Of a DNA stretch of 64,000 bases, positions 53,509-62,436 are shown piece by piece. The stretch is from Hohaiivirga grylli (GTDB lineage: Bacteria > Pseudomonadota > Alphaproteobacteria > Rhizobiales > Beijerinckiaceae): assembly GCF_039655745.1 (NCBI RefSeq), contig NZ_JBBYXI010000001.1:620001-684000 (forward strand), read 5' to 3'. Positions within the stretch are counted from its first letter, which is position 1. Each line of letters starts with the position of its first letter. Below the pieces are notes generated by a model that worked only from the letters and a program-made list of their open reading frames with translations, was not told where the DNA came from and did no database searches. Made by a program: the position numbers and the translations under genes.

Positions 53509-54405
53509 ATGATAAAATTGCATGGTATCATTCCGCCCGTCGCCTCCATTGTTACAGCGGATGGCGCGCTTAATCCCAAAGGAATGCAGAATATGATCGA
53601 TGCCCTGATCACCGGGGGTGTACACGGTCTGTTTTTCTTGGGGAGTGCATCTGAAGTGATGCATATGACAGACAAGCTTCGTCAGGAAGTCCTTGAGCTT
53701 TCAGTTGCACATACCAATAAGCGTTTGCCAGTTCTGGTTGGTGCAATCGGATGTGGGACGCAATCGGTTATTGAGTATGCGCAGGCTGCTGAACGTGCCG
53801 GAGCTGATGGTCTGGTTCTCCTGAACCCATATTATTCAGCAATGCCGGAAGAAGCTCTGTTCAAGCACTTCGCCCGTATCATGGATAAGGTTTCCATTCC
53901 GGCTGTTATTTACAATCTGCCGATGGCAACAAATCAGTCGATGTCACCAGCATTCATCAAGCGTCTGGCAATGGAAATCCCTTCAATCATTGGCTGTAAG
54001 GATACGGTCGATACATTCGGGCATCTGCGGGAACTGCTGTTGACAATCAAACCAGAGCGTCCTGACTTTGCAATCTTCTCCGGGTTTGATGAATATCTGC
54101 TTGATACCCTACTGCTGGGTGGTGAAGGCTGCGTCCCGGCCAGTGCAAACTTTGCACCGCATCTGACTGTTGGCCTTTATGAAGCTTTCCAGAAGAAGGA
54201 CTGGGATAGCATCGTCAAACTTAACCGCAAGGTCGGTATTGCATCCAAGCTCTATACAATGGGCCCTCCATTCTATGGCGCAATGAAGGAAGCCGCCCGT
54301 CAGGCTGGTGTTGATATTACAACAGATGTTCTGGCACCTGCATTGCCTGCTGATGATAAGATTAAACAGGCTGTAAAAGAGCTGCTCGCAAAACTTCAAG
54401 ATTAA
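53509..54405 (+). CDS. Dihydrodipicolinate synthase family aldolase
   Basis: A 298-aa pyruvate-type aldolase/lyase. Schiff-base Lys in SIIGCKDT (about residue 163), Tyr in VIYNLPM (about 135) and GSASEV (in place of GTTGE) near residue 45 define the DapA/NanA/KDG aldolase superfamily. The GSASE loop differs from true DapA, so a sugar-acid aldolase is more likely. ATG at 53509 with GGGAG 8 nt upstream. It stands alone, with a strong terminator. Confidence 0.88.
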   Translation: MIKLHGIIPPVASIVTADGALNPKGMQNMIDALITGGVHGLFFLGSASEVMHMTDKLRQEVLELSVAHTNKRLPVLVGAIGCGTQSVIEYAQAAERAGADGLVLLNPYYSAMPEEALFKHFARIMDKVSIPAVIYNLPMATNQSMSPAFIKRLAMEIPSIIGCKDTVDTFGHLRELLLTIKPERPDFAIFSGFDEYLLDTLLLGGEGCVPASANFAPHLTVGLYEAFQKKDWDSIVKLNRKVGIASKLYTMGPPFYGAMKEAARQAGVDITTDVLAPALPADDKIKQAVKELLAKLQD

Positions 54406-54413
54406 GAGCAGAC

Positions 54414-54443
54414 AAAAAAGGGCAGCTAAAGCTGCCCTTTTTA
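54414..54443. terminator. Bidirectional terminator
   Basis: GGGCAGCT/AGCTGCCC stem (54420-54437) flanked by A and T runs, between convergent genes. Confidence 0.9.
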
Positions 54444-54452
54444 AATACCTTA

Positions 54453-54689
54453 TCAGAAGGCTTTAAATGTAATGATTGTATGGGTGTCCTGAATGTCAGG
54501 TAATGTCTGAACGTTCTTGGCAACGAAGTGCCCGATATCGACATCATCATCGACATGGAATTTGACAAGAATGTCATAATGACCAGCCGTTGAGTAGATT
54601 TCGGATGCGATCTCGCGATCAACCAGACTTGTGGCAACCTCATAGGTTTTGCCAAGCTTGCATTTAATCTCAACAAAGAAAGTCTGCAT
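54453..54689 (-). CDS. Stand-alone RAM (Lrp/AsnC ligand-binding) domain protein
   Basis: A 78-aa protein that is only the C-terminal domain of an Lrp regulator. FFVEIKCKLGKTYEVA at the start and EIYSTAGHYDILVKFHVDDD in the middle are the fold's beta-alpha-beta elements. It lacks the DNA-binding domain, so it may sense small molecules or form mixed oligomers with full-length Lrp proteins such as the one at 24.8 kb. Confidence 0.9.
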   Translation of the reverse strand: MQTFFVEIKCKLGKTYEVATSLVDREIASEIYSTAGHYDILVKFHVDDDVDIGHFVAKNVQTLPDIQDTHTIITFKAF

Positions 54690-54757
54690 TATACACCTGT
54701 CTTATGATATCTTTTAAAAATCATACCCTCTTATGACACGCAAAAAACATGCCGTCA

Positions 54758-55558
54758 CTAGGGAGTACTTACAAGATTATCCAGCTCAGCCAGAAATTTG
54801 TCCCGGACACGAGGCCCTTCTGGTTGCTTGTCATTTTTGGGTTGATGGTCTGTCGTTGCAAATACAACGGCGGTACCGTCTTTGTGAACAGCTTCTCCAA
54901 TAAACCAGCCTGTTCTGAGTCTGTATTGTTTGGCAACACCGCTTCTGTAGGCAACTGTTCCAGTTTTTCCTCTGACAAACCAGCTGTCAGCAGCCTGAAA
55001 CTGTGGCAGAGAGGCCCATAGTTTTTTGCAGGCTTCTTTTGAGACCGGGAGGTCACATTTAAAGAGCTTAAGAACAAAAGCGGCCTGCTCATCCGGTGAA
55101 ATCTTCAGTGAGGAATCGATCCATGACTGGGTCAGGCTATTGTTCTTACCCGGGTCGCCAGACACGTCCATATTGCCGTAGTGGAGTTTGCGGATGTAGT
55201 CCGTAAAACGTTTCTGTCCAAGCTGCTTGGTAACCTCAAATGAATACCAGAGAATAGAATCTCGTAGCCAGATCTCGGGCGTAACAGTCTTGCCTTTCTT
55301 TTTAAAGACGGGCTTATCCTGATCTTGAAGGATACCTGCATCGAAACCAATAAGAGCAAGGATCATCTTAAAGGTTGAAGCTGGGCTGAAACGCTGATCA
55401 CAGTCACCTTTACGGACGAGTTGTTTACCCGTTAGCGCATCCAGAATAACAGTGCATCCACGGGCTGGAGTGAGTGCTTTTGCATCTGTAACAAAGAACA
55501 GACTACTGTTGATCGCGAGGGCGCATAAAAATCCAATCAGTATGTTCCTGCGTTTCAT
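54758..55558 (-). CDS. Class D beta-lactamase-like penicilloyl serine transferase
   Basis: A 266-aa exported protein with a signal peptide (about residues 1-27). The catalytic motifs of class D enzymes are present: STFK (S61, K64), YGN (127-129), Trp146, and KTG (198-200). The usual SxV position reads SFE (106-108). The gene has normal flanks and no mobile element, so it is an intrinsic chromosomal copy. Actual resistance cannot be read from the sequence; a related penicillin-binding or BlaR-like sensor role is less likely, since no membrane anchor or sensor half is attached. Confidence 0.9.
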   Translation of the reverse strand: MKRRNILIGFLCALAINSSLFFVTDAKALTPARGCTVILDALTGKQLVRKGDCDQRFSPASTFKMILALIGFDAGILQDQDKPVFKKKGKTVTPEIWLRDSILWYSFEVTKQLGQKRFTDYIRKLHYGNMDVSGDPGKNNSLTQSWIDSSLKISPDEQAAFVLKLFKCDLPVSKEACKKLWASLPQFQAADSWFVRGKTGTVAYRSGVAKQYRLRTGWFIGEAVHKDGTAVVFATTDHQPKNDKQPEGPRVRDKFLAELDNLVSTP

Positions 55559-55578
55559 GTTTACCAGCCTTTATAGGA

Positions 55579-56889
55579 TCAGCTATTGCTTCGGCCGACA
55601 CTGACGTAATGGAAGCCCTGACGCTGCATTTCATCCGGGCGATAGATGTTTCTCAGATCAATCAGAGTTGGGCTCTTCAGCAATGTTTTAACACGCTTGA
55701 GATCAAGGGCCCGGAAGGCATCCCACTCGGTGATGATTGCAACCGCATCAGCGCCTTCGAGGCAGCTGTATGGGTCTGGTGCATAATCAATATTGGTCAG
55801 AACCTGTTTGGCCTGCTCAACACCTTCAGGATCATAGGCTTTGATTGTGGCACCTGCCTGCTGTAACCGCTGCGCAATAACGATTGATGGTGCGTCTCTC
55901 ATATCATCTGTGTTCGGCTTGAATGTCAGGCCGAGGAGGGCGATGGTTTTGCCTTTTACTGAGCCGCCACAGGCGGCAATGATTTTATCCGCCATGGCAC
56001 TCTTGCGGCTCTCGTTGACTTCAACAACAGCTTCAACAATCCGGCTGGGAGCTTCATACTCCTGTGCTGTCTTGATCAGTGCCAGCGTATCTTTCGGGAA
56101 GCATGAACCGCCATAACCCGGGCCTGCGTGCAGGAACTTGGAACCAATACGGTTATCAAGACCGATGCCGCGGGCAACATCCTGTACATTGGCACCGACC
56201 TTCTCACACAGGTCAGCCATTTCATTGATGAAGGTGATCTTGGTTGCGAGAAATGCATTTGCTGCATACTTCGTGAGTTCAGCTGTGCGGCGGCTTGTCA
56301 TCAGAATAGGGGCCTGATTGAGATAAAGCGGGCGATAGATTTCGCGCATGACGTCTGCTGCGCGCTCTGTCTCAACACCAATAACAATGCGGTCCGGACG
56401 CTTGAAGTCGGAGATGGCGGCACCTTCACGCAGGAATTCCGGGTTTGAGGCCACATCAAAATCTGCATCTGGGTTTGTTTCACGGATAATCTTTTCAACT
56501 TCGTCACCTGTTCCGACAGGGACAGTCGATTTATCGACAATAACCGTATAACCCTTCAGGTTCTGAGCGAGTTCGTTGGCTGCTGCGTAAACGTAGGAAA
56601 GATCAGCATGGCCGTCGCCACGGCGTGAGGGAGTCCCAACTGCAATGAATGCAGCATTTGTCTCCTGAACAGCCTCACCCAGATTCGTCGTAAAGGAGAG
56701 GCGCCCTTCGCGGACGTTTTTGAGCACCAGCTCGGAGAGGCCCGGCTCATAGATCGGAATCTCACCTTTATTCAGTGCTTCAATCTTGGCAGGATTGTTG
56801 TCGACACAGATGACATCATGCCCGAAATCAGCAAAACAGGCACCAGATACAAGGCCTACATAACCTGCCCCGATCATTGTGATATGCAT
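55579..56889 (-). CDS. ugd: UDP-glucose 6-dehydrogenase
   Basis: Oxidises UDP-glucose to UDP-glucuronate for surface polysaccharides. The 436-aa protein has the NAD motif GAGYVGLVSGACFADFG (from residue 7), VGTPSRRGDGHADLSYV, and the catalytic Cys in GPGYGGSCFPKDT (near residue 260). GLTFKPNTDDMRDAPS is the C-terminal signature. It lies a few kb from the glycosyltransferase operon and could feed it UDP-glucuronate (inference). Confidence 0.96.
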   Translation of the reverse strand: MHITMIGAGYVGLVSGACFADFGHDVICVDNNPAKIEALNKGEIPIYEPGLSELVLKNVREGRLSFTTNLGEAVQETNAAFIAVGTPSRRGDGHADLSYVYAAANELAQNLKGYTVIVDKSTVPVGTGDEVEKIIRETNPDADFDVASNPEFLREGAAISDFKRPDRIVIGVETERAADVMREIYRPLYLNQAPILMTSRRTAELTKYAANAFLATKITFINEMADLCEKVGANVQDVARGIGLDNRIGSKFLHAGPGYGGSCFPKDTLALIKTAQEYEAPSRIVEAVVEVNESRKSAMADKIIAACGGSVKGKTIALLGLTFKPNTDDMRDAPSIVIAQRLQQAGATIKAYDPEGVEQAKQVLTNIDYAPDPYSCLEGADAVAIITEWDAFRALDLKRVKTLLKSPTLIDLRNIYRPDEMQRQGFHYVSVGRSNS

Positions 56890-56986
56890 ATTGGTCTCCC
56901 ACCAGATGCGTAAACAAAGAAGATAGGGTTTATCTCGCTATCGGAAGACTGGCAACAGTATCAGTGCCGCATCTATTGGAAGATGC

Positions 56987-57985
56987 TCAGATATTTAATA
57001 GCTTGAAAATTTCTTCTGCTCCAGCCATGGGAGAAATCTGGCCACTGGTCAGAGCATTCTCGATATCCGGAATACGTTCTTTCGCTGCAATATTCTCAGC
57101 AATGCGCTCCTGAATACGCTCTTCCACCATGGCCCACATCCAGCGAATATCCTGTTTTTGGCGTTTAGTGGATAATTCTCCGGCTGCAGTCATTATTTCA
57201 TGATGCTTTTCAATATGATGCCACAACTCTTCAAGACCCGCGCCTGTCAGCCCTGATATGGTGACGACAGGTGGTTTCCATTGGGTTGAAGCAGGAGAAA
57301 GAATGCGTAAGGCACTCCGGTATTCTGCTGCCGCCGCATCCTGATTGCCTTTCTCATCCGCTTTATTGACGGCAATCATATCAGCGAGTTCGATGATACC
57401 TTTCTTGATACCCTGCAGTTCATCACCTGCGCCTGCCAGCATCAGAACCAGAAAGAAGTCTGTCAGATTGGCAACACTGGTTTCTGATTGGCCGACACCG
57501 ACTGTTTCTATCAAAATGACATCATAGCCAGCCGCTTCACAGAGCAACATGGCTTCGCGGGTTTTGGCCGCAACGCCTCCAAGTGTACCGGCAGAAGGTG
57601 AGGGGCGAATGAAAGCATTATCATTGGTTGCCAGTCTGTCCATTCGGGTTTTATCACCCAATATCGCCCCCCCACTATGGGTTGAGCTTGGATCAACGGC
57701 AAGCACGGCAACCTTGTGCCCTTTTTCCGTCAGCATTGCGCCCAGACTGTTGATGGTCGTTGACTTCCCGACACCGGGGACTCCCGTTACACCGACACGT
57801 ATTGCTTTGCCCGTATGCGGCATCAGCTGTCTTAACAGCGTTTGTGCCTCCTGACGGTGATCAGAACGGCGTGACTCGACGAGCGTAATGGCGCGTGCTA
57901 ATGCGGCCCGATTGCCCTGCAAAATGTCATCTGCGGAAGGGAGGCGTCTTGGAGCTGTGTTCTGTTGTGCCGATGTCTTCGTCAT
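56987..57985 (-). CDS. meaB: Methylmalonyl-CoA mutase-associated GTPase MeaB
   Basis: G3E-family GTPase that loads and protects the B12 cofactor of methylmalonyl-CoA mutase. In 332 aa it has P-loop GVPGVGKST (about residues 67-75), VDPSSTHSGGAILGDKTRM, ETVGVGQSE and NKAD. ArgK is an older name. The mutase genes are not in this window. With bluB at 25 kb it indicates that the organism makes or uses cobalamin. Confidence 0.95.
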   Translation of the reverse strand: MTKTSAQQNTAPRRLPSADDILQGNRAALARAITLVESRRSDHRQEAQTLLRQLMPHTGKAIRVGVTGVPGVGKSTTINSLGAMLTEKGHKVAVLAVDPSSTHSGGAILGDKTRMDRLATNDNAFIRPSPSAGTLGGVAAKTREAMLLCEAAGYDVILIETVGVGQSETSVANLTDFFLVLMLAGAGDELQGIKKGIIELADMIAVNKADEKGNQDAAAAEYRSALRILSPASTQWKPPVVTISGLTGAGLEELWHHIEKHHEIMTAAGELSTKRQKQDIRWMWAMVEERIQERIAENIAAKERIPDIENALTSGQISPMAGAEEIFKLLNI

Positions 57986-58209
57986 AAGATATATGTACCA
58001 CGAAGAACAAAATGCTGTAATGCGTCGGATCTGTGCCTTTGGGATAACTACACAGACATGTTTTCTGAATTTCTCTAAGATAAAATTCAGTCATTCTGAT
58101 GTATCTGACTGTTGTCAAATTATCTGCCATCAGCTTGCCATTATCTGGGTAGATAAGCGCTTTTGTCAGATGACACTGAATAGAAATCAGGTTCACTTCA
58201 AATTTTATT

Positions 58210-59178
58210 ATGGCGTTATTTTTAAAATCATTCATTGCTTTGTGCATAGCCTGTATCGGGGCATCATCCGCCTTCGCGCAGGAGGAAGCTCCGGCATTTG
58301 CCTCTAACCCGACAGTTCTGGTTTTGACCACCCGCCTGCAAAACGGGGAGCCAATCGTAAAGCCATGGTTTACCGGCCAGCGTGGGATTGGGCTGTCATT
58401 CGCGGAAGCGGAGATGACCTCAACCGGGCAATCGGTCATCGGTAAGGTTGCGTCGGCGATCAGCGGTGAATGGTCCGTAGAAAACGTCGATCATGTTGAC
58501 CGTAAAGAACCTGCGAAGGCTTTTGCCAATGCGGCAATGGGTAAAGATATCCTGCTTTATGTGCATGGTTATCGTGAGACTTTTGAGAGTGCCACAGTCA
58601 GTGCAATTCAACTGTCCCAAGGTATTAAATTCCGTGGTGCAACGGCTGTATTTACCTGGCCTTCAGCAGCTGCAACACTTGATTATGGCTATGACAGGGA
58701 AAGCGCGATGTGGTCGCGCGACGCGTTGCTGGATGCATTGGTTGCGGCTGCCAAATCCAATAGTGGCGGGCGTATCAATATTGTTGCCCATAGCATGGGA
58801 ACACTTCTGACCCTTGAAACACTTCGCATGTTCCGGGCGGAAGGCGGTGAATTGCTGATGTCGCGTATTGGTGCGATTGTTCTGGCCTCTCCAGATATTG
58901 ATATTGACCTGTTCACGCAGGCTGTTGAGCGGCTCGGTCCGGACGCCAAGAAAATTACGGTCATTTCATCAACAAAAGATCGTGCGTTGGCCTTATCCAG
59001 CCAGCTGGCTGGCGGTATTGTCCGTGCAGGTGCTGCCAACCGTGACAGGCTTGAGGAATTAGGTGTCCGTGTTGCAGATGCTTCCGCTTTTGGCAGTGGT
59101 ATTATCAATCACGATCTCTTCCTGAGTAACAAGGATGTCCAGCAGGTTATTCGACGGGCAATTGATCGCGAAAAGTAA
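58210..59178 (+). CDS. Exported alpha/beta hydrolase (DUF900-like)
   Basis: A 322-aa protein with a signal peptide cut after AFA (about residue 24). The serine hydrolase elbow is AHSMGT (near residue 197), with YVHGYRETFESA forming the oxyanion region and a late His in IINHDLFL. It matches the DUF900 group of predicted esterases/lipases. Its substrate is unknown. A strong terminator follows. Confidence 0.88.
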   Translation: MALFLKSFIALCIACIGASSAFAQEEAPAFASNPTVLVLTTRLQNGEPIVKPWFTGQRGIGLSFAEAEMTSTGQSVIGKVASAISGEWSVENVDHVDRKEPAKAFANAAMGKDILLYVHGYRETFESATVSAIQLSQGIKFRGATAVFTWPSAAATLDYGYDRESAMWSRDALLDALVAAAKSNSGGRINIVAHSMGTLLTLETLRMFRAEGGELLMSRIGAIVLASPDIDIDLFTQAVERLGPDAKKITVISSTKDRALALSSQLAGGIVRAGAANRDRLEELGVRVADASAFGSGIINHDLFLSNKDVQQVIRRAIDREK

Positions 59179-59183
59179 TAATG

Positions 59184-59211
59184 AAAACGCCACTGTCTTC
59201 AGTGGCGTTTT
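59184..59211. terminator. Bidirectional terminator
   Basis: AAAACGCCACTG and its perfect complement around a 4-nt loop, between the hydrolase and the convergent aminotransferase. Confidence 0.9.
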
Positions 59212-59213
59212 GT

Positions 59214-60533
59214 TTAATAGATAGCCCTGATTGTCTGGCTGACTTTGTCTACAATCTCGCCAATATGATTCTCATCCATGATGAGTGGTGGTGAGAGGGC
59301 GATGGTGTCCCCGGTAATCCGAATGAGAATATCAGCTTTATTAAAGCTGTGTTCCATTGCTTCAAAACCACTGATACCGGGTTTGTCTTTGGGCAGGAGA
59401 TCAATCCCGGCAGCCAGTCCGACAACACGAATATCCTGAACCTGTGGGATATTCTGTAATGTCATAATGGCACTGGCCCATGTGTTCTCAAGACCTTTTG
59501 CCTTTTCGAAAAGCCCTTCGGATTTATAGAGAGAAAGGGTTGCCAGAGCGGCAGCACATGCAAGAGGATGAGCGGAATAGGTATAGCCATGAAACAGCTC
59601 TACCATGTGCTCTGGTCCTGTCATCAGTGCATCGTAGAGTTTGGCTCGCGTGATAACACCACCCATGGGAACCGTGCCGGAATTGACGGCCTTGGCGAAA
59701 GTGATCATATCGGGCTGCACGTTATAGCGATTGGCTGCAAAGGCACTTCCCAGACGCCCGAAACCTGTGATGACTTCATCGAAAATAAGAAGGATGTTGT
59801 GCTTGTCACAGATGCTGCGCAAGCGCTCAAGATATCCTTTCGGTGGCGGAAGTACGCCCGTAGAGCCAGCCATTGGTTCAATAATGACGGCTGCAATTGT
59901 TGAGGCATCATGCAGGGCAATAATCTGCTCAAGATTATCTGCCAGATGAGCACCCCACTCCGGCTCGCCTTTGGTGAAAGCCTGCTCACTTCTGTTGTAA
60001 GTGTGGGGAAGGTGGTCAACTCCATTGAGCATTGGGCCGAAGGTTTTGCGGTTGCTGACAATACCGCCAACAGAAATACCGCCAAAGCCAACACCATGAT
60101 AACCACGCTCCCGTCCTATGAACCGTGTCCGTTGACCTTCACCTTTGGCACGCCAATATGCCAGAGCAATTTTAAGAGCAGTATCGACGGCTTCAGATCC
60201 TGAGTTGGTGAAGAAAACCTGATTAAGGTCGCCGGGCGCCAGTTCGACAATTCTGGTGGCTAGTTTAAAGGCATCCGGATGTCCGAACTGGAAGGGTGGC
60301 GCATAATCAAGGGTGAGGGCTGCATTTTGTATGGCGGAGACGATGGGCTCGCGTGCATGTCCGGCATTGCAGCACCAGAGGCCAGAGGTACCATCAATAA
60401 TCTGCCTCCCGTCATGGGAAGTGTAATGCATATCCTTGGCCGCAGATATGATCCGTGGATTTTTCTTGAAAGAGCGGTTTGCCGTAAATGGCATCCAGAA
60501 AGCATCAAGGTTATTGGGCAGATTGGTCGACAT
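59214..60533 (-). CDS. Class III aminotransferase (beta-alanine/omega-amino acid-pyruvate type)
   Basis: PLP-dependent transaminase that moves an amino group from an omega-amino acid or amine to pyruvate. In 439 aa it has WMPFTANRSF at the N-terminus, GTSGLWCCNAGHA, FFTNSGSEAVDTALKIA, the Asp in LLIFDEVITGFGR and the PLP Lys in ITFAKAVNSG. The ATG at 60533 has AAGGGAG upstream, which decides against a codon at 60566. It stands alone; exact donor specificity is unresolved. Confidence 0.92.
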   Translation of the reverse strand: MSTNLPNNLDAFWMPFTANRSFKKNPRIISAAKDMHYTSHDGRQIIDGTSGLWCCNAGHAREPIVSAIQNAALTLDYAPPFQFGHPDAFKLATRIVELAPGDLNQVFFTNSGSEAVDTALKIALAYWRAKGEGQRTRFIGRERGYHGVGFGGISVGGIVSNRKTFGPMLNGVDHLPHTYNRSEQAFTKGEPEWGAHLADNLEQIIALHDASTIAAVIIEPMAGSTGVLPPPKGYLERLRSICDKHNILLIFDEVITGFGRLGSAFAANRYNVQPDMITFAKAVNSGTVPMGGVITRAKLYDALMTGPEHMVELFHGYTYSAHPLACAAALATLSLYKSEGLFEKAKGLENTWASAIMTLQNIPQVQDIRVVGLAAGIDLLPKDKPGISGFEAMEHSFNKADILIRITGDTIALSPPLIMDENHIGEIVDKVSQTIRAIY

Positions 60534-60755
60534 GTTTCTCTCCCTTAGAGAGCGTAGCCTGACCAAAAAAACAGGAACCGCCTAGCAAGCTTTAAGTCTT
60601 ACAAACTTGGCTGTTTGGGTTGGGAGCAGGGCATTATTCTGGGAAAATCTGAGTTTAGCTTCCTCTTTCCAGTAATATCATGTGATGTGAGGTTCCGTTT
60701 GCAATGCATTCGGGCTAATAAGCGTACAGATAATTATTCACCGCACTGAAACAGA

Positions 60756-61646
60756 ATGGCATCTGACATGGCAACGCAAAACACCGCACCGGTTATCTCA
60801 GGTATTGAGGCGCTGGCAGATAATTATGATGTGTTTCTTTGTGACGTATGGGGCGTACTCCATAATGGCGTACACTCGTTTGCACCTGCGGTTGATGCAC
60901 TCGTGCGGTTTCGCAAAAAAGGTGGGACTGTTGTTCTGGTTTCCAATGCACCACGTCCGGGCCGTTATGTACTGCCACAGCTCGAGCAGCTGGGTGTTAC
61001 CAAAGACGCCTTTGATGCGATTATGACATCTGGCGATATCAGCCGGGAAGCTGTTGAGGAACGCTCTGGCCAGACGGTATACCATATTGGCCCAGAACGT
61101 GACCTGTCTCTCTACAATGACACCGATACCATACAGGCTCCTTTGGAAGAGGCCGATTACATTGTTTGTACGGGCCTTTTTAATGATGAGACGGAAACCG
61201 TTGAGAATTACCGGGAAACGCTTGATGTTGCCCGCCGTCGTAATCTTTGGATGCTGTGTGCCAATCCTGATCTGGTTGTAGATCGGGGCAACAAGCTCAT
61301 TGTCTGTGCTGGTTCGATCGCCGCCGCTTATGAAAGTATGGGGGCTGATGTTTACTGGGCAGGCAAGCCGCATCGTCCAATTTATGAGAAAGCGATCAAC
61401 AGAGCCGCTGATATACTTGAACATCCTGTTGAGAAAAAACGTGTTATGGCGATTGGTGATGCCATTCGTACTGATATTGCCGGTGCTGTAAATTTTGGCA
61501 TAGATGCGCTGATGGTTGCACGTGGCATTCATGGGCACGAGCTTGGTGTAGATGCCGGAGATGCCTTAATCCCTGAGCGCGCAATAGAATGGCTGTCTAA
61601 ACAGGCGATACAGCCAACGGCGATTATTGATTACCTTTCATGGTAG
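60756..61646 (+). CDS. HAD superfamily class IIA protein (TIGR01459 family)
   Basis: A 296-aa NagD-like HAD protein. Motif I is DVWGVLHNG with nucleophile Asp30; the second Asp of the usual DxD is Trp32. Motif III Lys is in YWAGKPHRPIYEKA, and motif IV reads IGDAIRTDIAGA, giving a metal site. It typically lies upstream of ribF in alphaproteobacteria. Substrate is unknown. An in-frame ATG at 60768 is an alternative start. Confidence 0.92.
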   Translation: MASDMATQNTAPVISGIEALADNYDVFLCDVWGVLHNGVHSFAPAVDALVRFRKKGGTVVLVSNAPRPGRYVLPQLEQLGVTKDAFDAIMTSGDISREAVEERSGQTVYHIGPERDLSLYNDTDTIQAPLEEADYIVCTGLFNDETETVENYRETLDVARRRNLWMLCANPDLVVDRGNKLIVCAGSIAAAYESMGADVYWAGKPHRPIYEKAINRAADILEHPVEKKRVMAIGDAIRTDIAGAVNFGIDALMVARGIHGHELGVDAGDALIPERAIEWLSKQAIQPTAIIDYLSW

Positions 61647-61794
61647 GGTTGGCCCAGCTTTTTGATATATCTGATGGGCTTGGAATAGCTTGTCTATAAA
61701 CGGTTTCAGCTATTAGTTTGAGAATCTAAAGTCGCATTGCAGAAGCCTCCAATAAACCTAGCTTTCTAAGAGAGGTGTATGGGAGGATTATCTT

Positions 61795-62277
61795 GTGACT
61801 GTCGAACGATCGGCTGGAATAGCCAATCTACCGACATTATATTTTGAAGATCTGGCAATTGGACAATTCGCCAGCGTTGTCAGTACTGTGTCAGAGCTCG
61901 ATATTATCAGTCTGGAGAATATCGAGAAATCAGAGTTTCCCGATGAGAATACAGCTTTCTGTCAGTCAGAGTTCTATACGGATCGTTTGAGGTTCGGGCA
62001 GCATGTTGCTCATGGTGCCTTTACATCCAATCTGGTTACCGCTCTCATTTCAACTCAGTTACCGGGTGTTGGCGGTATATATCTTTCTCAGACATTCCAA
62101 TATCTTGCGCCAGTTTCCGTTGGGGATTTGGTGACCGCCCGTGTCGAGATCATTGAATTAATAGAAGCCCGTAAGAGGGTAAGACTGTTTTGTGAATGTC
62201 TGCGCGATTACTCGCCGGTTCTTGAGGGTGAAGCATGGATTGCCATGATGTCTCGGCCAGATGGTCATTTAACTTAA
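61795..62277 (+). CDS. MaoC-like hotdog-fold protein
   Basis: A 160-aa hotdog protein related to (R)-specific enoyl-CoA hydratases. The catalytic Asp is present in FPDENTAF, but the His five residues later is Phe, so it may lack hydratase activity. HVAHGAFTSNL and FQYLAPVSVGDLVTARVEI keep the fold. GTG start at 61795 with GGGAGG 8 nt upstream. It lies between the HAD gene and ribF on the same strand. Confidence 0.85.
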   Translation: MTVERSAGIANLPTLYFEDLAIGQFASVVSTVSELDIISLENIEKSEFPDENTAFCQSEFYTDRLRFGQHVAHGAFTSNLVTALISTQLPGVGGIYLSQTFQYLAPVSVGDLVTARVEIIELIEARKRVRLFCECLRDYSPVLEGEAWIAMMSRPDGHLT

Positions 62278-62436
62278 GATAAGACTTCTGTGGCTGCGGC
62301 CGGTAACTATGCCGGATAGTCGAATACGAATTGTATCTTTAGGGGTTGGGAATCTCGTAAAATGATTTTATGTATACGGCTCGCGCCGTATTAAGCATAC
62401 GCGCCTCACGGTTACACGAGATTGAAAGAGACGGTC

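Noticed and set aside
60798..61538. Long 246-aa open frame opposite the HAD gene
   Set aside because: Its composition is unlike a protein gene and it lies wholly inside a clear HAD family gene.
62278..62436. Possible FMN riboswitch ahead of ribF
   Set aside because: Hairpins are present, but the conserved RFN sequence blocks were not found.
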